Of a stretch of 29,360 bases of DNA, positions 1-7,120 are shown in pieces (the stretch's first letter is position 1; each line of letters opens with the position of its first letter). The translations under genes were made by a program, and so were the position numbers. The DNA comes from an uncultured Muribaculaceae bacterium (GTDB lineage Bacteria > Bacteroidota > Bacteroidia > Bacteroidales > Muribaculaceae), in assembly GCA_910589095.1 (NCBI GenBank), contig CAJUSN010000007.1:1-29360 (forward strand), written 5' to 3'. Below the pieces are notes generated by a model. It was not told the origin of the DNA and did not search any database. It saw only the letters and a list, made by a program, of their open reading frames with translations.

Positions 1-663
1 CTCGCCTCTTATCACATGGCTCACCTCCATCAGATGGTCATCGACAATGTTGGCCAAGTGATAGGTGGGCAGATCGTCGGCACTTTTATAAAGCACTTTA
101 TCGTCAAGAATGGAGGAGTTGATGGTGACTTTGCCGCGAATGAGGTCGTTGACCACCACATCGTGGCCAGGCTCAATCTTGAAGCGCACCACATATTTCT
201 CACCGGCGTCGATGAGCGATTTCACCTCTTCAGGAGAAAGGGAGAGAGAATTGTGCATGGAGCCGCGGGTGGAGGCATCATACTGGAAGTTGGGAGTGGC
301 CTTGCGGGCAGCGTCAAGCTCTTCGGGGGTGTCGAAAGCAATGTAGGCCTTGTCGGCATCGAGGAGTTGCTTCACGTAGCGGCGATAGATGTCACGGCGC
401 TCGCTCTGACGGTAAGGGCCATGAGGACCACCGTAGCCCACACCCTCATCGAATTTGATGCCGAGCCATTCGAGAGCCTCGATGATGTAATCTTCGGCAC
501 CGGGCACAAAACGGTTTGAGTCGGTGTCCTCGATGCGGAGAATCATATCCCCACCATGCTGACGCGCATAGAGATAGTTATAAAGCGCGGTGCGCACACC
601 GCCAATATGGAGAGGTCCCGTGGGCGACGGGGCAAATCTCACTCTCACTTTTCGCTGTTCCAT
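1..663 (-). CDS. gltX: Glutamyl-tRNA synthetase, N-terminal part (cut by window edge)
   Basis: This enzyme charges tRNA-Glu with glutamate in the cytoplasm using ATP. The first 221 codons are present and the frame is open to the window edge. The protein begins MEQRKVRVRFAPSPTGPLHI, which is the class I synthetase start with the HIGH-type motif (PLHIGGVRT, about residues 17-25). It continues with the family hallmarks ILRIEDTD and GPYRQSERRDIY. The KMSKS loop and the anticodon-binding domain lie outside the window. The start at 661-663 puts the family-typical residues directly at the N terminus, about 35 bases downstream of a good promoter on the same strand. The gene is transcribed away from the rest of the window. 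Whether the enzyme is discriminating or also charges tRNA-Gln cannot be judged from this fragment. Confidence 0.97.
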   Translation of the reverse strand, partial: MEQRKVRVRFAPSPTGPLHIGGVRTALYNYLYARQHGGDMILRIEDTDSNRFVPGAEDYIIEALEWLGIKFDEGVGYGGPHGPYRQSERRDIYRRYVKQLLDADKAYIAFDTPEELDAARKATPNFQYDASTRGSMHNSLSLSPEEVKSLIDAGEKYVVRFKIEPGHDVVVNDLIRGKVTINSSILDDKVLYKSADDLPTYHLANIVDDHLMEVSHVIRGE

Positions 664-696
664 ATCGTTTTGAAAGTATTTTACTGATTTTTTATG

Positions 697-719
697 GCGC
701 AAAATTACTCATTTTGCGC
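697..719. repeat. Perfect 9-bp inverted repeat over the gltX -7 box
   Basis: GCGCAAAAT (697-705) and ATTTTGCGC (711-719) are perfect reverse complements separated by 5 bases. The left arm contains most of the gltX -7 element. It could be an operator, or chance symmetry around the TTTTGC of the promoter. Confidence 0.6.
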
Positions 720-730
720 GTAACCGCCAA
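699..730 (-). promoter_or_regulatory. gltX promoter (Bacteroidetes type)
   Basis: On the minus strand, TTG (730-728) is followed after 20 bases by TAATTTTGC (707-699). This matches the Bacteroidetes sigma factor consensus of a -33 TTG-type box and a -7 TAnnTTTG box. Transcription would start about 30-35 bases upstream of the gltX ATG. A perfect inverted repeat overlaps the -7 box and is listed separately. Confidence 0.75.
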
Positions 731-807
731 CTCTTCCGCGCCCTATTCCCCAATGGACACGCCTGCACATGAGGCCGCGGGACCATGAGGCTTCCCTATG
801 GTAAATC

Positions 808-841
808 AAAGGCTTCCCCATCAGCCGATGAAGAAGCCTTT
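808..841 (-). terminator. Probable terminator of the ROK kinase gene
   Basis: AAAGGCTTC (808-816) and GAAGCCTTT (833-841) form a perfect 9-bp stem with a 16-base loop, 27 bases past the ROK kinase stop codon in its direction of transcription. On the minus strand the stem ends in TTT followed by a modest T-rich stretch (GATTTACC). It separates the kinase from the gltX promoter. Confidence 0.7.
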
Positions 842-867
842 GTGTAGACCGTATTTTTCAAGAAAGC

Positions 868-1875
868 TTACGCTTCCGGAGTGGCCACTACAGCCTCGGA
901 TGAAGCTGCGGGCTTGGCTTCCCAACCCAGGGCGCTTGCACCGAGCACGGCTGCATCGGCCTCTTTAAGTTCGCTGAGGATAACCTGAACTTTGCCTTTC
1001 CAGATGGAGAGCATGTTCTTCTCCATGGCCTCGCGGATGGGCTTGAGGATAAGGTCGCCGGCTTTGGCCAGACCACCGAAAATCACAAACGCTTCAGGCG
1101 AAGTGAACACAGTGAAGTCAGCAAGGGCTTCGCCAAGGATTGTACCGGTGTAATCAAACACACTCTTGGCCAGCTTGTCGCCTGCCATGGCAGCGTCATA
1201 CACATCCTTGGAAGTGATATCCTCAATGGGGAGATCGCGGAGAAGCGAAGGGGTATCGGTCATTTCAAGATACTCACGCGCGGTGCGTGCCACACCTGTT
1301 GCGGAGCAATAAGTCTCAAGGCAGCCGGTGCGACCACAACCACACAGACGTCCATTGTTACGCTTCACAATCACGTGACCGAGCTCACCGGCAAATCCGT
1401 CGTGGCCATACACGAGCTGACCGTTCACCACGATACCGCTGCCAACACCGGTGCCCAAGGTGATCATTATGAAATCCTTCAGACCGCGGGCTGCGCCGTA
1501 GGTCATCTCGCCGATAGCTGCGGCGTTGGCATCGTTGGTGATGGCAACGGGAACGCCCATCTTGTCAGAGAGCAGCTTGGCAAATGGGATGGGGGTGGGC
1601 CAAGGAAGGTTAACACCATCCTCGATCATGCCGGTGAAATAGTTGGCATTGGGGGCGCCCACACCTATACCATAGATCTTATCTTCCGCTTCAATGGAGG
1701 TGATGAGGCGGTTCATCTCCATGCAGAGTTCATCGATATAATCCGAAATATTGGAATGTTTGCGGGTTTTGATGGAGTTGCTCGCAAGCACTATGCCGCG
1801 AGCGTCGACAATACCGAACACGGTGTTGGTGCCACCCATGTCGATACCAATCACGTAAGGTTTAGAGTTTATCAT
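868..1875 (-). CDS. ROK-family sugar kinase (glucokinase-like)
   Basis: This is a cytoplasmic ATP-dependent hexose kinase, most likely a glucokinase that makes glucose 6-phosphate. It is 335 aa, slightly longer than the usual ROK length of about 300-325. Visible motifs are the N-terminal phosphate-binding loop IDMGGTN (residues 11-17), the catalytic Asp in TNDANAAA (D115), the glycine-rich TLGTGVGSG (139-147), and the ROK zinc site formed by H167 (GELGH) with C178, C180 and C185 (CGCGRTGCLE). The last 15 or so residues are an alanine-rich tail beyond the conserved fold. The start at 1873-1875 gives the expected short lead before the phosphate loop. The gene stands alone, with its own promoter-like box upstream and a terminator downstream. 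Substrate specificity (glucose, mannose or N-acetylhexosamine) is not fixed by what is visible. Confidence 0.93.
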   Translation of the reverse strand: MINSKPYVIGIDMGGTNTVFGIVDARGIVLASNSIKTRKHSNISDYIDELCMEMNRLITSIEAEDKIYGIGVGAPNANYFTGMIEDGVNLPWPTPIPFAKLLSDKMGVPVAITNDANAAAIGEMTYGAARGLKDFIMITLGTGVGSGIVVNGQLVYGHDGFAGELGHVIVKRNNGRLCGCGRTGCLETYCSATGVARTAREYLEMTDTPSLLRDLPIEDITSKDVYDAAMAGDKLAKSVFDYTGTILGEALADFTVFTSPEAFVIFGGLAKAGDLILKPIREAMEKNMLSIWKGKVQVILSELKEADAAVLGASALGWEAKPAASSEAVVATPEA

Positions 1876-1901
1876 TGGTTTGATTTAAATTAAGTTTTTC
1901 A

Positions 1902-1909
1902 CAAAGGTA
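1902..1909 (-). promoter_or_regulatory. ROK kinase -7 promoter box
   Basis: TACCTTTG on the minus strand matches the Bacteroidetes -7 consensus TAnnTTTG and lies 27 bases upstream of the kinase ATG. No convincing -33 TTG box is seen at the ideal spacing, so this is a moderate call. Confidence 0.55.
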
Positions 1910-1991
1910 AAGAAAAATATCGCAATAGCGAACTGTAGGCCCCAATTTTTCACAATTTTCAGCATTCAGAGCGCTATAACGGGTTCTAACA

Positions 1992-2023
1992 TTGGGTATC
2001 AACATACTTTTTTGTAATTTTGC
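1992..2023 (+). promoter_or_regulatory. C11 peptidase promoter, probably leaderless mRNA
   Basis: TTG (1992-1994), 20 bases, then TAATTTTGC (2015-2023) match the Bacteroidetes promoter consensus. The start codon at 2029 lies only 6 bases after the -7 box. Transcription would therefore start at or next to the ATG, giving a leaderless or nearly leaderless message. Confidence 0.7.
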
Positions 2024-2028
2024 ACACT

Positions 2029-3153
2029 ATGAAACTGAAAACTCTCATCCTTACGTTGACCATCATGCTCGCCGCATGTGTCCTCGGCTCATGTCGCGAC
2101 GAGGCGCCTGCGCCGGCCCCCGGCCGAGCCATACTGATATATATGGTTGACAACAACGACCTGCACAACTATTCCGAACTGGACCTTCTGGAGATGAAGC
2201 AAGCTATGCGACGCATATCCGAAGGGAGAGTGTTGGTCTATCGCAATCCCACTGGCACGGATGCACGACTGTTTGAGTTGACATCCGACGGCTCGGAACA
2301 CACACTGCGCTCCTACCCCGCATCTGAATCATCTGTGACCATTGCGCGCATGAAGCAGGTGGTGACCGACTTCAATAACGCCACGTCTTCGGCCACTTCA
2401 CGCGGGCTGGTGCTTTGGAGCCATGCCACCGGTTGGCTCGCCGATCAGGACTCATTCAGCGATCCTGACTTCATAGCACCCCTGTCATTCGGCCGCGATG
2501 AAACCGGAGGCACTAAAAAGATGAAGCTCCCCGCCCTGGCGCAAGCCCTGGAGGGTAACCGGTTTGACTTCATCTACTTTGATTGCTGCCACATGGCCAC
2601 TGTGGAAGTGGCCTACGAGCTACGAGCGCTCACGCCTTACATAATAGCATCGCCAACCGAACTGGGCACCGACGGAATGCCATATACCCAGAATCTTCCG
2701 CTTCTGCTGAGCGAAACGCCTCAACTTTCACAAGCATTGGCCAACACTTTCGGGTTCTACAACAACCCGCTCATCAACGGTTGTGCCATAACCTTGATTG
2801 CCACCGAGGGGCTGGAGGAATTGGCCAATGCCTGCCGTCAACCACTACTCCAGAAGCTGCCCGACGGTTACTCGCCAGTGCCCTACTTCCGCAAGGCAGT
2901 GATGCAGACCGGAATTTTCGACATGCGCCATTATTTCCATGCCCTCACCGAAAGCAGGCCTGATCTGCGCAAGGCATGGGATGAGGCATATAACCAGGTG
3001 GTGGTCGAATTCCACACCACCCCGGCGGTTTATGGCCTGAACGCTTCGGAGTTCAGCGGACTTGGCGTGAACATTGTCAATGAAGATAACCCGCCCTACA
3101 CTTACGGCTACCATGAAACGGCATGGTATCGCCACATCACAATGTCCAACTGA
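2029..3153 (+). CDS. Clostripain-like (C11 family) cysteine peptidase, lipoprotein
   Basis: The predicted product is an envelope-attached cysteine protease of peptidase family C11, a family that typically cleaves after Arg or Lys. The 374-aa protein starts with a lipoprotein signal and has two possible lipobox cysteines (LAAC at C17, LGSC at C22). It then carries the C11 core: ILIYMVDNNDLH (35-46), the catalytic His in LVLWSHATGW (H132), and the catalytic Cys in YFDCCHMATVEVAYEL (C187, by alignment with the usual DxC). A further in-frame TTG at 2020 is rejected as the start because it sits inside the -7 promoter box; ATG 2029 places the signal peptide correctly. C11 proteases are usually activated by self-cleavage after Lys/Arg; no site can be assigned here. 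The MscS-type gene follows closely and may be co-transcribed. Confidence 0.88.
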   Translation: MKLKTLILTLTIMLAACVLGSCRDEAPAPAPGRAILIYMVDNNDLHNYSELDLLEMKQAMRRISEGRVLVYRNPTGTDARLFELTSDGSEHTLRSYPASESSVTIARMKQVVTDFNNATSSATSRGLVLWSHATGWLADQDSFSDPDFIAPLSFGRDETGGTKKMKLPALAQALEGNRFDFIYFDCCHMATVEVAYELRALTPYIIASPTELGTDGMPYTQNLPLLLSETPQLSQALANTFGFYNNPLINGCAITLIATEGLEELANACRQPLLQKLPDGYSPVPYFRKAVMQTGIFDMRHYFHALTESRPDLRKAWDEAYNQVVVEFHTTPAVYGLNASEFSGLGVNIVNEDNPPYTYGYHETAWYRHITMSN

Positions 3154-3197
3154 CCATCAACATCAACCAAATTCTAAGTATAACACCTGCAACCGCA

Positions 3198-4301
3198 ATG
3201 ATTCTGAATCAGATCCCCCTTCCCGGAGTAAGTGACTCCGCCCCGGCCGACACTGCGGCCGTAGATATGAAAAAAGCATGGAGCGCGCTCAATGCCGTTT
3301 CGTTCGATGACCTGATCAACCGCATAGCCTCCACACTGGTGGACTTCGCCATTCATCTCGCAGTGGCCATCCTGGTGTTCTATGCCGGCAAGTTCATTAT
3401 CAAGAAGCTATACACGTTCACGGCCGGTATACTCGTGCGCCGCAAAGTGGACAAGTCGCTCACCACGTTTGTGCTTTCACTGGTCAACATGGTGCTCTAC
3501 TTTATCCTTGTGGTGACAGTGATAGGTATTCTTGGCATAAATACCACCTCGTTTATCGCCATCTTTGCCTCGGCCGGTGTCGCTGTCGGTATGGCCTTGA
3601 GCGGCACCCTCCAAAACTTTGCCGGAGGAGTGCTCATTCTCCTGCTCAAACCCTATAAAGTTGGTGACTACATCGAGGCCCAGGGATATGCCGGCGTGGT
3701 GAAGGAGATACAGATTTTCTCAACCATCATAACCACACCCGACAACAAATCGATCATAGTGCCCAACGGTCCCCTCTCCACTGGCTCCATAAACAACTGG
3801 AGCCGCGAGGAATATCGCCGTATAGACTGGAGCGTGGGTATAAGCTATGGCGACGATGTGGCCCTGGCGCGCGAGGTGATTCTTGAAATTCTCGCCGCCG
3901 ATCCGCGCATAGTCAGCCAGGCTCCGGACAACGACCCCGTTGGCCGTTTAGCTCAAGAAGAGGCCGATGCCTCGGATGCCGCTCTCCATGCGCCCAAGAA
4001 GCGTTCGTTGTGGCAACGGATGCTCCATCGCGGCAGCAAGGTTGTTGATCCCGAAGCGGTGGCTGTGCCCTCCATTGACATCACTCCGCTTGCTCCGAAA
4101 ATCAATCACACACCCACAGTATATCTTTCGGAACTCGCCGACTCCAGCGTGAATCTCTCTGTGAGAGCTTGGGTGAAATCGGCCGACTACTGGGGAGTGT
4201 ACTTCGACGTCAACGAACGCATCTACAACACCCTTCCTGCCCGCGGACTCAGCTTCCCCTTCCCGCAGCTTGACGTGCACCTCCCCGTCACGCCCCAATG
4301 A
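3198..4301 (+). CDS. MscS-family small-conductance mechanosensitive channel
   Basis: This inner-membrane channel releases solutes on osmotic downshock. It has three membrane segments (about residues 45-67, 92-112 and the pore helix 118-150). The pore-lining stretch FASAGVAVGMALSGTLQNFAGG and the beta domain (KPYKVGDYIEAQGYAGVV ... IIVPNGPLSTGSINNWS) are classic MscS. The C-terminal part resumes at VYLSELADSSVNLSVRAWVK and ends PFPQLDVHL, as in the family. Between DPRIV (residue 239) and the VYLSELADSS stretch (about 308), where most relatives have only a few residues, there are about 65 extra residues including a basic segment (APKKRSLWQRMLHRGSK). The frame is open upstream to 3123. ATG 3198 was chosen because it follows the C11 gene stop and gives a normal N terminus; ATG 3267 is an alternative. 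Confidence 0.92.
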   Translation: MILNQIPLPGVSDSAPADTAAVDMKKAWSALNAVSFDDLINRIASTLVDFAIHLAVAILVFYAGKFIIKKLYTFTAGILVRRKVDKSLTTFVLSLVNMVLYFILVVTVIGILGINTTSFIAIFASAGVAVGMALSGTLQNFAGGVLILLLKPYKVGDYIEAQGYAGVVKEIQIFSTIITTPDNKSIIVPNGPLSTGSINNWSREEYRRIDWSVGISYGDDVALAREVILEILAADPRIVSQAPDNDPVGRLAQEEADASDAALHAPKKRSLWQRMLHRGSKVVDPEAVAVPSIDITPLAPKINHTPTVYLSELADSSVNLSVRAWVKSADYWGVYFDVNERIYNTLPARGLSFPFPQLDVHLPVTPQ

Positions 4302-4369
4302 TCAGCCAAGAGAGAGAAGATAGACTTTTTTGGACCAAAAAAATATTTTCAAATTTTCATAAAAAAGCT

Positions 4370-4378
4370 TAACTTTGC
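4370..4378 (+). promoter_or_regulatory. -7 promoter box for the 4431 gene
   Basis: TAACTTTGC is an exact match to the Bacteroidetes -7 consensus. A T-run (TTTTC, 4346-4350) is near the expected -33 place but is not a good TTG box. The leader to the ATG at 4431 would be about 45 bases and A/T-rich. Confidence 0.6.
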
Positions 4379-4430
4379 GAAAATGCATATATTTACCTTC
4401 GATTTATAACCAATTAATACCATCTTTCGC

Positions 4431-5045
4431 ATGAAAAGTTTTTTTAAAGTTGTTATGTTAGCCGTGGCGCTCGCCATGACTGCCCCTGTGGTATCGGCCC
4501 AAACCTATGGAAAGACTGAAAAGGAGATGAAAGCCGATCGCAAAGAAGCCGAAAAGCAAGCCAAGAAGCAGGCCAAAGAGCTTAAGAAGCAAAAATGGGT
4601 CTACTCTGGTGCGAACACACTTGAAGACGAACTCACAACTTTTCTCCTTGCAACCACATTTTCAGGTGGCAAAAACGAAGCTATGGTAGAGAATGTGCTG
4701 CAGGCTCCCTCCATCCGTCGCGGAGAATCAGAAGCCCGCTCGGCTGCAGAAAACGACTTTGTTCGTGAACTTCAAATTGCCATCAAGGGTGAAATAGCTG
4801 AACTTTCGGGTAATGCCTCAGGAGAATATGTGGAAACCCAAGTGGATAAATGGTCAAAGCGTGTGGCTCAGGAGCTCAATGGCGACATCAAGCGCTACTT
4901 CTATCTTTACAAAGAAAATCCCAACCACACATTTCAAGTGCGCGTCTATTTCTCCCGTCCGTCTGTTGCCGGCAACTCCGCTCTCAGAAACAATCTGAAG
5001 AACAACATGGAGTTCGTGGAGGATATTAAAAAATCCATGGACTAA
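4431..5045 (+). CDS. Exported protein, LPP20-like, function unknown
   Basis: This is a 204-aa protein with a signal peptide that ends near VVSAQ (residue 24), so it should be exported to the periplasm or surface. A very Lys/Glu/Ala-rich helical segment follows (about 29-54). The second part has an ARSAAENDFVRELQIAIKGE-like helix (about 102-121) and ends in a segment reading FQVRVYFSRPS. Helix first and YxVxVYxS-type strand last is the pattern of LPP20-like envelope proteins, and the next gene has the same plan. That relationship is read from the pattern only and is not certain. The gene has its own promoter box, and 140 bases separate it from the next gene. The start at 4431 is well placed for the signal peptide. 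Confidence 0.72.
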   Translation: MKSFFKVVMLAVALAMTAPVVSAQTYGKTEKEMKADRKEAEKQAKKQAKELKKQKWVYSGANTLEDELTTFLLATTFSGGKNEAMVENVLQAPSIRRGESEARSAAENDFVRELQIAIKGEIAELSGNASGEYVETQVDKWSKRVAQELNGDIKRYFYLYKENPNHTFQVRVYFSRPSVAGNSALRNNLKNNMEFVEDIKKSMD

Positions 5046-5104
5046 GAAACTGTTTAAAGTAATTCCAAGAACAGATTCTAACCCTCCACCCCATCAAAAA
5101 GTGA

Positions 5105-5136
5105 CAGAGGATGAGACTGAGCCGTCTCCTCCTCTG
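5105..5136 (+). other. Hairpin in the 4431-5186 intergenic gap
   Basis: CAGAGGA (5105-5111) pairs with TCCTCTG (5130-5136), and AGAC (5114-5117) with GTCT (5124-5127) around a 6-base loop, with one mismatch between the two stems. No T-run follows, so it is not a standard terminator. It could be an mRNA processing or attenuation element between the two genes. Confidence 0.45.
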
Positions 5137-5185
5137 CCCACTTCGCACCCGTTACCCTCACCCATTTCACTCACTATAATTTGCA

Positions 5186-7120
5186 ATGAAAAAGATACTT
5201 ACGGTCTTTTCCACGCTATTTGCAGTGCTATGCCTTTCGGCACAGACACCCGAGCAGTCGGCCCGAATTCAGGAAATAAAAGCTGATGAAACCAAATATT
5301 TTTACGGTGAAAGCACCAGCCTGATAAACAATGCGGATGCCTTCAACGCCGCCATCCAGGACATGTCGCGTCAAGTAAAATCGACCGTCGACCTCACTAT
5401 CACGGAGATGAATGACCGCTACGACACCGAATCCATCATCCGCTCGGCAGCTGCTTTCAACAATGTGAACAAAATTGACTACTCAACCGAACGTAACGGA
5501 CAGAAAAGCTATGTCACATTCGTTTACATTTCCAAGGCCGACTACATCAAGCAGCTTAAGGAATCGGAAGCGCAAGCAATAGAACGCATCAACAACCTAA
5601 TTGAAGAAGCCATTTATCAAGAAGGTAAAGTGAATATTGCCGACGCCCTGCGCAATCTCGGATGGGCACTTCAACTTGCGAAGCAATACAAGTATAACAC
5701 CAAGCTGGAACTCACCGACAACCGCATGGTGCAGTCATGGCTCGACGATAAAATCAAATCCATCCTTGAAAGCATTGAGGTGGTTCTGGAGGATGAAAAG
5801 GTTTATTACGACCCGATAGACTATGATCATTACACCATCAACATCTACATCTCCTACGGCGACCGCCCGGTGTCCCACCTTGACATCAACTATTTCAACA
5901 ATGAGGAGAACCGTAGCGTGAGCGTTAAAAACGGTCGGGCAGCACTCAAATACCCCAAGCTCAGCGGCCAGAAAAACGTAAGTTTCAACATACGTTACCG
6001 CTATGACAATCCCGATGAGATGGAAGAGGATATGGTACGGGCATTCAAATCGGGGCCGAAAATATCGTATGACCGATTCAACACCAAGACCATCCCGGTG
6101 AAGCTCAACGACGAGCAAACCCAGGTGCAAGCCGATGCCAACGGCGACTGGGGAAAGATGAACTATGAAATAGCTGAAATGAGCGAGGGCATCCCGGCCC
6201 GCGTAGAGGAACGCTACAGGGAGGTGCAACGGGTTTTTATAGATGCAGCTACGGAAAGTGCCGACTTGCTGACCGCAGCTGCTGATATTGAAAAAGCGCT
6301 CCGCTCACGTGATTACGAGTCGGTTTATAAATATTTCACTCCCGAAGCACTCGTCAAGTTTCAGATGATGACAAATGCCGGGCAGATAAGTGTGAGCAAA
6401 ACTCCTCAGCTGAAGTTTGAACGCGCCACGCATTACATTCGCTGCTCATCCATCCCCGTATCCGTCAAAAACGGGAAACACAGCCGCAACGAAAGCATAG
6501 TGCTGCGATTCGGGCCCGACAGCCGCTTGGTGGAGAGCATCGGTTACGCCCTCACCGACAATGCCGAAAACGACATTTTCCGCTCCGCTGACTGGCAAAT
6601 GGACAGCCGTTACGCCATAGTGAAATTCATGGAGGACTATCAGACCGCCTACACCACCAAGGACAAAGATTACCTTGACATGGTGTTCAACGGCGATGCC
6701 ATCATCATCACAGGCTCCGTTTCCCAAAAACAGCAAAAAAACAAGAAATTCATGAAGAGCCTCGAGAGCAACGACGGGCCCCTGTATGTGAAGGGTGTGT
6801 TTTACGAGAACTTCAACAAGGACCAATTTTTGAAAAACCTTGAACAGACATTTGCAAAAAACAGCTACATACACCTCAAATATCATGACGCCGTTCTAAC
6901 AAGAGCCGTCACGCCTCCCACTCTCAGCGAAGCATTCTGGATTCAGCTAAAGCAGGATTACAACTCATCAAGCTACAACGACAAGGGATTTCTCACACTG
7001 CAAGTGGGAATGAAACCGTCGGGCGCAGAAATCTATGTGCGCACCTGGACGCCCAACCGCGTGAGCCTCTCCCGCATGAAAAGTCTTTTCCCACTCTCTA
7101 ACTTTGACACAAGCCTATGA
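5186..7120 (+). CDS. Exported LPP20-like protein with C-terminal NTF2-like domain
   Basis: This is a 644-aa exported protein of unknown function; the signal peptide ends at LCLSAQ (residue 20). Residues about 45-130 form an LPP20-like unit: a helix (NAAIQDMSRQVKSTVDLTIT) followed by a YVTFVYISKADY strand. A central beta-rich region follows to about 350. The C-terminal third (about 490-640) looks like the NTF2-like module common in Bacteroidetes proteins, with an FMEDYQTAYTTKDKDYL helix, DAIIITGSV, YIHLKYHD, a QDYNSSSYNDKGFLTLQVG segment and a final YVRTWTPNR. An earlier helix (ALRSRDYESVYKYFTPEA) may begin a second such fold. The gene overlaps the next by 4 bases (ATGA), so translation is probably coupled. 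It likely heads the operon 5186-12203. No catalytic residues are evident. Confidence 0.8.
   Translation: MKKILTVFSTLFAVLCLSAQTPEQSARIQEIKADETKYFYGESTSLINNADAFNAAIQDMSRQVKSTVDLTITEMNDRYDTESIIRSAAAFNNVNKIDYSTERNGQKSYVTFVYISKADYIKQLKESEAQAIERINNLIEEAIYQEGKVNIADALRNLGWALQLAKQYKYNTKLELTDNRMVQSWLDDKIKSILESIEVVLEDEKVYYDPIDYDHYTINIYISYGDRPVSHLDINYFNNEENRSVSVKNGRAALKYPKLSGQKNVSFNIRYRYDNPDEMEEDMVRAFKSGPKISYDRFNTKTIPVKLNDEQTQVQADANGDWGKMNYEIAEMSEGIPARVEERYREVQRVFIDAATESADLLTAAADIEKALRSRDYESVYKYFTPEALVKFQMMTNAGQISVSKTPQLKFERATHYIRCSSIPVSVKNGKHSRNESIVLRFGPDSRLVESIGYALTDNAENDIFRSADWQMDSRYAIVKFMEDYQTAYTTKDKDYLDMVFNGDAIIITGSVSQKQQKNKKFMKSLESNDGPLYVKGVFYENFNKDQFLKNLEQTFAKNSYIHLKYHDAVLTRAVTPPTLSEAFWIQLKQDYNSSSYNDKGFLTLQVGMKPSGAEIYVRTWTPNRVSLSRMKSLFPLSNFDTSL

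Noticed and set aside
16..519. Plus-strand open frame of 167 codons opposite gltX
   Set aside because: The minus strand encodes clear GltX motifs over the same bases; the plus-strand frame is a codon-bias shadow.
5172..5184. Promoter box TATAATTTGC just before the 5186 gene
   Set aside because: The spacing between TA and TTTG does not fit TAnnTTTG (one or three bases instead of two) and there is no -33 box, so it is not listed as a promoter.
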